DNA from: Trichobilharzia szidati
Lineage: Eukaryota; Platyhelminthes; Trematoda; Strigeidida; Schistosomatidae
Length of the DNA: 64,000 bases
Direction: 5' to 3'
NCBI GenBank assembly: GCA_944472155.2
Contig: OX235271.1
Location: 79,344,256-79,408,255, forward strand
Shown here: positions 13,401 through 25,400 of the stretch, one piece after another
Position numbering within the stretch: position 1 is the stretch's first letter
Layout of the letters: each line of letters begins with the position of its first letter
Program-made: the position numbers and the translations under genes
The notes under the pieces: model-generated
What the model was told of the DNA's origin: nothing
What the model saw: only the letters and a program-made list of their open reading frames with translations
The model's database searches: none

Positions 13401-16400
13401 CAAACCTGTCATGTACATGGGCACTAGAACGTGAAAGGATCAAATGGAGTATAAACTTGTTTTAGTCACCGGAAACCATAGGAACTCAGCTCCTTTGTCT
13501 TGTGGATCAGACTTTAGGTCAAAGGCTAAGGGGTGGGGCTCCTTAAGACGACCATCTACTTCAGTCTGGGAGCCGTGGGAGTAAGTATTTCAGTCCTCGC
13601 AGAAGCTATGAGATTTCGTATGACGCGTCACTTGGTGCCCCCATAATGTACCAAAGTTTGTGTTGTAATAATATAGTAACAAATTCACTAAAAACATTCA
13701 CCTAAGCTACAAATATCACCATTACTACCAGTTACAGATATAAATGTATTAGTGTATTGTGCGAATACTTTGCATCAAATATTGAATGCACATCAATTTA
13801 ATTATTGACACTAGAAAATTATTACAATAGAGTAAAGTCTTATGGAAAATAAAAAGTCAAGTCAGCAGAGATAACTGATCATAAAATATCCACATTAATA
13901 GAATGTCATGCATAGAAATGATCAAAAACTAATTGATTAATTAATTAGTCAAAATCAGTAGCAATGGGAAGTAGTACTTAATCAGTGTTAACTATTTCTA
14001 CAGTAGACAATAGAGTTGACTGTTAAACATTTATTTTCAAGCCTTAGAAATAAGAAATAGAAACACCTAGTTTTGTGCAAACGTTTCATATTTTACATTC
14101 TGCTGAGAAACGATTAGAAATTAAACTAATTTGTTTGGAAATAAGGCTACAACAGATGGACTAGGCAAGTTTAATTAGTATATACTTAAGATTTTATTGA
14201 ACCTATATGTTTTGAGTACGTGTGTGTGTGTGTATAGCATACAAAATTTTCCCACTGTGAAAATGAAAGCTGTGCAGTAAATTATGTTTTACAGCCGAGT
14301 AAGATTAGAGAAGCGTATAAACAAAACGATAAGAAAAACAAAACAAAAAAAAAAGTAGAATAAATATCGATAAGTCATTATGCGAAAGGAATGAATAAAG
14401 AAACTAACCACCTAATAATGTGAGCAAAACACAACAATCAACTCACTTTCATGAACACTTTTCACATGAGCTTTCAGAAGGAAACCTTTAGTATAAGATT
14501 TGCCACAAAAGTTACACTGAAAACGACGTAAACCTGAAATGTATGGTATATATACAAGAAGAAGAAGAAGTTTGTTTCAGAATAGAATCTCTATAGGCGA
14601 AGTGTTTTATGAAGAATAGAAAGTAGTATGAAAGTACTTATGAACATGATAGTTCATCAAGGTTTTTATGCACCATATTGTATTTTAAAAAATAGAACTG
14701 AATCACTCAATTATTTTGTTAATCTTATTCTAAATGATCTGTTATAACTAAAGATAAGTAAGGGTTTGGCTTCCTTTTTTACTTAACTGTGGATTTGTAG
14801 CCCACTGTTATACATATTCAAGCAATAAGTTACCAGTTGCTCGCTAACACAGTACGTCTAAGCTGAACAAATGTGAGTCAAATTCAAATACATGATCATG
14901 TATGTAGGTAAGAAGAGATCCGCTTTCTCCCAAAATGTCATACATTTATAATGCGCTAAACAAACCTGATTCACATTTTACATTTGACAGAGACATTCAA
15001 ATACACGTTGAAAATAAGAGTAGCCGATGGGGCTATTTGATCATCGAAAAGAAATTCGGCTACTCGATAGGCAGTACTTAAAATAGTCATTTACATCTGT
15101 TTAGATGGTTGGACAGTAACTCAGCCTTGTACAACAAAATAATAATCGTTGCCTTTAAAGTAAGTGAGCTAATTCGTCTATTAAAACAAAAAGTACACTA
15201 TGTTGTTCGTCACGATATATACACGAAGAATTGTACTACTACCATTATTTCCTTGGATTTCGAGTGAAATACAGGACTTCAACAGCACATCTCCACTTTG
15301 TCCTATTCTCTGCGGTCCTCTTTGGCTGGCCCAACGATTGCCCACAAGCCCTCATCTCTTCCTCACAAGATCTTCTCCATGTCATTCTCGGACGCCTAAT
15401 TCGCAGTTCCTCATTCAGATTCCATTTGAGGGCCCCTCTGGCACGCGATGTCATTCGACGGTCTCCTCAGAGTATGTCCAAACCACCTCCATTTTCCTCG
15501 GCATATTTGTGAAGTAATAAGTTCTTGGTTAGTTCGTTCCCATAGTTTCTTGTTGCTGACTTTTTCTGACCATCTAATCTCCGATATGGAGTGAAGGCAG
15601 TTGTTAATAAAAGTCTGCAACCTGTTGGAAATGATTTTCGTGACACAAGTGCCAAGTTCCTGACCCAGAGAGAAGAACTGAACTAACATTGGTGTTGAAA
15701 ATCCGTATTTTTTCCTTTATCCTGAGTGCAGCAGATTACCAGACTGATTTTTGAGTGATGAAGGTCTTCCTTGGTTTTCCGATTCTAGTTTTGGCTTCCA
15801 CATCTGTGACGTCTTTACTTCAAGCGATGCTACCTGAATAAGTGAAGGAAGTGACCTCTTTTAAATCTATTCCATTGATAGTGATCGTGCAAGGTGCTCC
15901 TGGGTGGTTATCTTCATCACCTTTGTCTCAAGAGAAAAGAAATGTCTGAAACCTCACATCAAATCGGTCTAGAGTGTTTGGGAATAGTTTCAGATTTTGA
16001 AAAGTCCTACAAGAAAACAAGCATATTAGATGGAAACTGAGTGGTGTGGGTTCGAACAACAGAGGGAGCATGAGTCTCTGCAAGGTTGCTTCCTGCTGAT
16101 CACCTCCATCCATCTGAGAACGACTCAGAGTGCCCCGAGATGGCAAGTCACTTAGCTTGATGACCACACTTCAAACTTCATCGTTGAATTTTAGTGAACG
16201 CCATCGATCAGGATTAGACAGATGACATTGGTTATACCCTGCTGACCAATCAGTGTATCCACTAGAGTCTTACAGGAGTTCAATCTTGAACCCGAATAGT
16301 TCAGTGGTAATGTCTCTGACTGTAGCACTGGGTAATACAGGTTAAAATCTCAGAGGGGATATGAAATCCTTAAAGGTTGTAGATACTTCTTCTTGACGAG

Positions 16401-19400
16401 TGCTAACAAGCACGAAACCTAGGTCCAAGGCTTCCTGCCAATTACCTCCATTCAATTAACATCAAACCTAGGCACGACTGGATATCATCATCAGGGAACC
16501 AGTTGCATACAACTTAAAAATCAGTGTAAAAAGGTCGACAAATAAAAAGTGCAATTTAAGTACAAAGATGTGTGCAAGTACATAGAGAAGACAATAATTG
16601 ATCCTAATTAATTGATTTTTTTTCTAAATCACAAATCCAGTAAAATAATGTTAATCGTTATAGAAAAGAAAAGTGTGATTCACTAGAGAAAATTAAAGGT
16701 GACCTACAACCTTCATACACCATCAGCACCGCTTAAAATGCCGTTGACAAGAATAAAAGTATGGTTACTTAACAAAGAATATTCTTTTCGATAATGCCTT
16801 CTTCATCAGGTTCTACAGTTATATACACATAATAGTGGATGAATCAGTGTTATTAACAACATTAATTTTGTTTAAATAACATCGAATCAATAATAATAAT
16901 ACCAATGGATTACAGTTCGATAGCATCAACATAAAAATAAACTGAATATCAGAAAAATTAGGAAAATAATAATACAAATTCATGAATTTATAGTCTTTAC
17001 TGAAGACCACCCAGGGCAATAGTAGTGACTGAACTTGCTTCTTCTGCACAAAGCACTGGTTGTTTCAGGCGAATCGCGATAACCTCTGCTGTTTGGAGTA
17101 TGCGGTACTTCGATGTTTTTGGCAATTTATTTGGTACCCGGTAGATGATGGAGAAGGATTCGTCAATGCTGGCTTCGTGGCCAGTTTGTTCCAGGTGGTC
17201 TAATATCTAACTGTTGATGGTTTTTACTACAAATTTATTTAACCACAGTGGTAGATGTTCCCGAACACGAACCACTTGTGGAGCAAGTTATGGTGACCGT
17301 TGCTCTAGGAACCTGATTTTTCGTGTTCGGGAACATCTATCACTTTGTTTAAATAAACGTGTAGTAGAAACCATCAACAGTTCGATATTATACCACCTGG
17401 TCCAAACCGATCACAAAACCAGCATTGAAAAATCCTTCTCTATCATCTACGGGGTACCAAATAAATTGCCAAAAACATCCAGGTACCATATAATACTACT
17501 CCAAACAGCAGAGGCTATCGCAATTCACCTGAAATAACCGGTGCTTTGTGTGCAGAAGAAACAAGTCCAGCCACCACTACTGACCTGGCTGGTCTTCAGT
17601 AGAGACTATAAATTCATGAATTTGTATTATTATTTACACACAGCTGCTGAAAGGTAAAAGTGAGATGCATTGGGTACACGGTGATTATGGGCTGTTAGGG
17701 AAAGTTAAGTCAGCTGGTACTTTCGCCTTCTAGCTTCGAATAAACCTTGTCAACCTTCATTTTTGAAAAAAATCTGGTCTCCTTTGACAGGACACTTACT
17801 ACTAACTTGCTTAATCCCTACTCAGAGAAAAAGGTCACCGACGACGGTTGAGATTTCAAACCCTTCTCACTGGTAAACGTCAACAGACATCAAACCAAGA
17901 TCACGAGATGCCCACTAGAACAAACACCTCATTCAAAAAGTATTCACAAATTCAATGAAGGCTAGCCAATCACAATTATTAGCTAACCGTCCAGGGTGAA
18001 GTATAGACAGGATAACAGCGAACCTAAGATCTATCGTCTGGAAGTTTGTTATTCAACTGATACCTGTTTTACAAACCACAAGAAGTTTGGTATAATTAAA
18101 TGACAGGCAAATGCATCACATATGAACTATCTGAAACACAGAGTCGCAACTTAGCCACCATTTATTACTCTAATTGTTCTACAAAAAAAGTGCGCCATCA
18201 GATGATCAGTAGAATATCGCATATTTATGAGTTTTCTGAATAAGCCTAAAGCTTAGTGATGACATCCAAAAAAGATCAATAATTTATGACCGATAATCAT
18301 TCACATCATCAAGGATAATAAATAAATAATAAATCAAGTAATACCGAAAAAAAATTTCCAACAACAAAAAATGTATATTCTGATTAAGCCGCAGTGATCA
18401 AAAATTTATCATTATCTAGTTGTTATAGCTAAAATTCCAAGATGAAACAATCAATAAGATCAATAATCAATAAAATAGTGTGATCATCACTCGTAGAACC
18501 ATTTTAAAGTGCAAGTTGTTATTTGTAGACAGACACAGATAGGGTGAGAGAGAATAATTGGAGAATATGAGAGACAGAGAGAAGGATAGAGATAGAGAAT
18601 CAGAGAGAAACACAATATATAGGTGTAAAATACCATAGGAAGATATCAAAAATGACACCAACGAAAAAAACAACAACAACACCACCAACACCAAGATCGA
18701 TGTGCAAATAGTTTTGATTGGCTTATAATAATTACTATCATTAATATTATGATTATGATTATTCGACAATTTCTAGAGGACGAAGATCAGTGTATACGAA
18801 TACAAATTAGAGAAAATGTTTCACATACAACTCTAGTGATATGTGTGATACAATGAGGAAAGAAGCACAAATTTACGATTTCATGCGTTTAGTCGCTTTC
18901 ACAAATTTTGAGAACGGGAGAGATTGTACAGAGATAGTGATTTAACACTATTTCCAGAGTGTAAAGTACGTTGAGATTTATCCCACTGCTGCTAAATCAC
19001 TCTGATAAGTTGCACATAGTGAAATAGCACTAATCTATTATACAATGTCAGTTCTTTGTACTCTTCCTCTCTCTCTCTGTTTACACAAACCTTCATTTTT
19101 AAGTGTGATTGATACTTTTTAAACAATCACTGATAAAAACTGAATCAATATGAAAAGTATAAACCAACTAACAATGGAACAAATATAAATCGCTAACTGA
19201 TTTTATCCTGTCTAAATAAAAACATCCTCAAGTTAAAATATGCAGTATATATGCTTTCGATGTAAACACACACACACACACTTACATGCACACAAACAGA
19301 CGAAAGTCAGTAATTTATCAAAAAGGATGATCAGTTACATAAACTCTCAAGTAACCCCTAAAATCTGTATACTTATAAAGTACATATATAAGAAAGTACA

Positions 19401-22400
19401 TAGTACCCAATTTGCCACAGGGAGTCGCTCTTTTAAATTGTAGGATACTCATAATTACTAATGATAAAATAAATACCATGAGCAATATACCAATTTAACA
19501 CAAACATAAACATAGATACGTGGTTTCACTAAGATAACGATTACAAGAGAAATATAGTGGTATTTCAAATCGAGTGTCTCGCAAGGCATAGAAAAACTTA
19601 TTGCATAGCAAGTTTGCGGCGTATATTAACTATCTTATAGGTAATTTCAAGTTTCGTCATGAATTAAATTCAGTTATAGAACCAATGAAAACCAAGGAGC
19701 ACTGGACAGCTGTCTTGTCCTTGTTTAAGACTCTCCATCAGTACGCACCCACGACCCCACCATAGGTCAAACACCCGGACCTTCACTTTACAAGGCGGGC
19801 TCGTGCGTACTGTTGATGAGTCCCAGACGAGATCGAAACAGCTGTCCAGTATTCCCTGGCTTTTTAATGGTTCTTTAACTGGAATCAGTTAGTGATCAAA
19901 CTTGAAATGAATTAAATCCCTGCAAACCAAAACTTCAAAAGTATACGTAATTCAAATTTTAGCTAACACTTGTAAACAAAAGAGTGTAGCAAAACTTTAG
20001 CATCTACGATGACGGTTATGTACCGCTACTTTAGATGGAGTATTACTTAGGTGTACTTGTTTCGTATTGATTCCTAAATCTCTAGTGCATACGAAATAAT
20101 AAGTGTCGCAATCAGTATACGAGAATTCGATTAGCTAACCAATTGCTGAACAGACAGGAAGAAGAGATGGATTGCATACTTGAGAACACATTTAACAAGC
20201 CTAAGTGACGAAGGGAAGCGGCGAGTTGGTCGTCAAAGAGTGACTTGGAGGAGGTCATGTGAAGAGGAGATGAAAACGTGTGGGCAGACTTGGAGCCAGG
20301 TGAAGACTCTAGCAGAGAACCGAACGCAATGGAGACGCACGGCTGAAGCCCTATGTTCCTCTAGGAATTAAAGGAAACAATAATAATAATAACCAATGCT
20401 AAAGTCTTTTATTTATAAGTACAAGTAGTTTAGTTAGGGCGGCAGGTGTGTCGGTGGCTCAATAATAGAATCCTCGCCAATCATGCATATAGTTCGGATT
20501 CGAGTTCCGACAGATGCACTCTTACACCTCGCTTAGCCCGTCACAATTCCAGTAAAGATAGAAGGTTGGGTGTGCGGCTAGCAGCCCCTACCCTATAAAA
20601 AGAACAACAACACCGCTAATGGAACTTCACAGTTCAAGCTTACATCTCTACGCTACACTCACAATGCAATAGAACGAGAGAGTTCAGGTGTTTAGAAACA
20701 AGAGTATCTATACATGTATCATTCTCATATGGAACACACACTTGCGAACTGTTCACCCAAAAAAATCAACTACTTTTACGTTAGCGAAACATGTGTCTGC
20801 CATGACTAGAGCAAAGGTAGGAGTCGCACTCATGAAATATTAAGTTTGTACTTCGAATGATTACTCCCACAAATACATGCAATTAAAAGTAGTCATTTTA
20901 TTTCTCCTCACTATTGAGTTTTTACTATTTCGACGCAAATTAATAAGTCAGCCGATTTTAGATGAAGTGCATGGTTTGTGAACCGATAATAAGTAAATTG
21001 TGTTATGAATACTGTTATTATATAAGCTCATTTATGCAAGATTTTGCACTAATGGTTCCAGCTGTAGGTCAGAATTCATTCGTCTGTACAGTGTAACTGG
21101 GGCAACAGCAAATCTACATTACATAATTGCTCTTGAAAAAGGTCGGCTGACATTAACAATACTGACTGAATGCTGAAATAACGCCTTACGTCATCATTAC
21201 TGAACATACTGTTCTACGTAACACGAGAGACTGAACGGAGAGTCGAAAACCATAAACCCTTCCATATCATCTGCTTTTCGCACCCGTCTTATTCGTAAGA
21301 TAGAATAATATGGATAGCTGCACGACACACATGCCCTATGATCGATAAGTTAGATATCACTCCAGCATGTTAGCAAATATCGAACGGATGTTTTGCATCC
21401 ATGCTCCGGCTATATTTAGAATAAAATTAAGCAGAGCAGTGGTATTTGACAAACTATCATGAACACTTCTAGATGCCGTTTGGACTTGAAATCTGCATTG
21501 TTTTCCCGAGTTCATTTATTCTGAGCTGCACGACTACGAACCCTAGAATCTTAAACACTGTATAACACACAGGAAGATGTCTCCGTCAACGACCCAACCT
21601 AACGTGGTGAGAGTATACCGAGTTCTTATTGGCTAACTAATAGCTACGTTAACTTAGCTGGTGATTTATATACATCATCCTTAAAGCCTTCTTGAATCGA
21701 ACGATCACATCCTGATGTTTTGTTAAGCTTTTATAAACCTCAAATATTGGAAGCATTCATTCCACCAGAGATAGAGTGAAGCATATCTTACACATTTTAT
21801 GCTCTTCTATCAAAACCGATGTTTAACAAAATACTAGATTTAGTTTAACGGTATAATATATTTTAATTTCTTATGCAAACCTATTAATCAATAAAGAAAC
21901 GCCAACAAAGAAACTAAAACCAAGTACTCAAATGTTACGAATTCTAGGTAAGAGCCCACAAAGGAGTTGTAAAAAATCACTTTTTACTTATATTTGTTCC
22001 TCTTACTGGTATAATTATTCAAGTAATATGAAGCGCATTCGAACTATACTGATAGTACTGGTATGTGCCTTTAACCTAGGAATGCCAGAAAACAGGACTG
22101 GTTTGCTCCTTGAGCTGAAATTTCGTGTGAAACACGTCTAACAAGATAAAAATGATTCCAATAAAATTAGTCCAGAAAATAATTTAGTTCAAAAGTTTCG
22201 CCGTTATTTTACACAACAAGATTACTACTGTAAATTATTCTTTACAGAATCTTTTTAGAAAGTAATAAATACAGATCACCTGAAAAAAGTTTTAGGAGTT
22301 TTAAAGGAACACAACGAAAAATGTTTTTGAAATTAGCAGGCAGCAATTCGACTAAAAGTAATGCGTAAACTCAAAACTACACCTTTCGAAACCAAGTTGA

Positions 22401-25400
22401 TATTTATTTATATAAACTTTTCATTTGTGTGCGACTAATATGAACACAGAATGATTGAGATTACGTAGATATACAGCATTAAAGGTGTCTGATTGAGACT
22501 AATAGATTGATTAATAGTAATAAAATAACAGAACAACTTCGGAACATCAAAGCACCGCATTTTCCAACACAAAGGGTAGCCAGGTATAAATAAAAATATA
22601 CTAGAAATAAAGTCCAACTGAAGTATTTGGCGCATTGATTTTGAAGTACAACTTATAGGTGACAATACTAATACTACAATCTTAATACTACATACACATT
22701 GTATGAATGGCGTCGAACATGAATTTGGGAAACCATAGTGTACTGGACAGCTATTTCCTCCTAGTTTGGAGCTCTTCAGTAGTATGCACCCAACGGGGTT
22801 CGAACTCAGGGCCTTCCGGCTACAAGGGGAGCTCAGAGGCCACTGGGATGCGATCCAATAGCCCAGGAATTCCAACTCCTGTCAATTTTGAAGTTAACAA
22901 TTCTCCAGTATTCCCTGGTTTTCAACAGTTCTATGACTGATATCAATCCATAATCAAACTGGAAACTTGAAAGTATTTTTCGTGAAGCGAAGTTTGTCAT
23001 TAAAACATTTTAAAGTACTACAGTTAAAATGGTAGTCTCTTGAATCTCCCGTTTACCATATGTTTGGTGTATGTTGGCGCCCAGAGTAAAGTATCGATTA
23101 AGTCTATATTCAGAGTATATTGTTCACAAGAGAGCCAGACTACACTGATAATTATATCTTAGCGTGATAACAGGACATTTACTAACCCAAACACCCGCTA
23201 CGAAGACTCATTAGTCTGAACCTGCCTAATATTTTTCTACTATTACATGATTTGGTTGAAAAAATAACAGTGTACAGTTAAAAATATTTTGTTAGTAAAT
23301 ACGAAGTTTGTTTACACCTAGTTGGAGAATACGCAATTAATAACAATTCTTATTCACGTTTAACTAGATTGCTAAAGAAAGCGATGACTCGATAGAAACC
23401 ATACTAACAGAAAATTAATCAACCCTTGAGTGCATTCATGATACAACAACTATATTATACCTAGAAAATAAACTCTAATAAAACAGTATCGAGAGTGTAA
23501 CTAGTACTTCATGAAATATACACTAAACTATATCGAAAACGGTCAACCACTCAACACATACACTAGGGAACAGAATTAGTCAAAACAAACTTTGCGTGAA
23601 ATTACTTTGCCTTAAATAACTTAGCTCAGTTGTGAAGGTGAAGAAATATAGGTCCAAACTACAAGTACTGACAACATATACAAGACTGCCAAAAGTTAGG
23701 TATTATTACAGCGAGGAGGTAATTTTTTCTCAGAAATAAATGTTATTCCAAAATAGAATAAGGAAGAAATTGTAACACTCCAGTATTATTGCCTAATAAA
23801 TCTTTCAACACAGAACCTGCCACACAAGTGCATTAGTTCAAGTCACCACACTTCGTATACCACATAAAGATAGAGAAAAAAAGGAAGTTCAAAAGGACTA
23901 TAATAGGCGGAAATGTACTGGAGACAGAACAACAACATAGAAAAACATGAGGATTTAATGCATCTATGCCACGGAGAACGATTTCGAGCCACATCACCAA
24001 TAGTCTCCAGGACATTGGTTCTTAGAATCCTGAGGAACCGAAGCAACAACGCACTCTACATCTTATGTAGACAGCTCAGACTAACAGTAAAAAATTTTGC
24101 AGATTAATGCCAGGTTTTGGTTTGGCCACTTTTAACTTTTTTCCAACTTAACCCTATGTCAGCTCAATGAGGAAGGCAGTGGCTTGGCATGCACGCGTCC
24201 CGACCATCTCAATCAATATAGCTGCACAATCTGATCAATTAAATTGCCCTCCTTACCCAACACTTTACACCTAACGCCGATATTACTCACCGTATGATAC
24301 CTCTTAATATGGGAAATAGAATGCAAACATCTGTGGTCAAAGACAGCCGGTCTATTCGTATCTTCCAGTTTCAATGGCCATGTCTCACAGCAAAAAAGGA
24401 CAGAGAGAACTGCTGCGTGGTACATACGTCCTTTGATCCGTAGCTGGATATCACGTTTACGCCAGACATGTCGTAACAGTCAATACATGAGTAACTTTGA
24501 AGTTCTATAGAAAAACTATACCAACCACTGAGCCTTACGTTATTTGACTAGATCCTCTGGAAATAAATGTTCCCAAGGGGCAAGGTGAAGAAACTGGGAA
24601 TGTTTCTAATTACTTAGGGAGGTCGGTCAAACCAATAATTAGTGTTTTAATTACAATGTATGACTGAAAAAGAAGCACAAGTTTTGAAGTGCTGACTGCT
24701 AATTGTTTTTCGTCTTTCAGTTGCTCTTCACTAAAATAAATTTACAATTTCAGTTAACGATTTCTCGCAGTTTTGACTGTTAGCAATTTGTATACAGATA
24801 TCTTATGTTTACTTTAATGCGATGTGCGTAGAAAACAGTAGTTGGGAAATAAGCTAGGAGTCCACTTAAAGTAAATACTTATTTTCGCCAATATATACAC
24901 ACATACAAACTACGCATGCATTCAGAAAGTTTTCATAATTAATTAACATCACATGCAGAACCTGTGAAGGATAGGAAGTTGTGGGGTTTGATCATAAATA
25001 GACGCTGATATAAGGTTTTACAGTACAAAGAAAGAATTACACATTACACTTTAATTTCTTAAATATCTCCAAGTAATGTGTATTTATTTTTTTTGTTTAT
25101 GGCCATCTACATAAACTGAAATGGTAGGACACGCGTTGTGTATGCCAACCCATCGCCTTCCTCACCAAGCAGTGGTTGGTAAAGAGCAAGTAATGGTCAA
25201 AGCAAAACCTGGAATCAATCCGTGAAGAGTTTGTCAGTTGATTTGAGCCATGTGGGGAGGTGTAGACTTCCTGGTTAGGGCTTTAGGGATGCTGAGAACC
25301 AATAGCTGGAGATTATTGGTGTCATGGCTCGAAATCGTTCTCACTTCCGTAAATGCACTAAATGCTCATGTTTTTCCACATTGTTATTCTTTCTTCCGCA

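Noticed and set aside
18467..18769. 100-codon minus-strand hydrophobic, Ser/Leu-rich frame
   Set aside because: It is produced by a purine-rich simple repeat and AT-rich flanks; no start context or homologue was recognised.
22435..22875. 146-codon minus-strand frame
   Set aside because: It runs through a SINE-like repeat and its hammerhead region; there is no domain, and composition follows the repeat.
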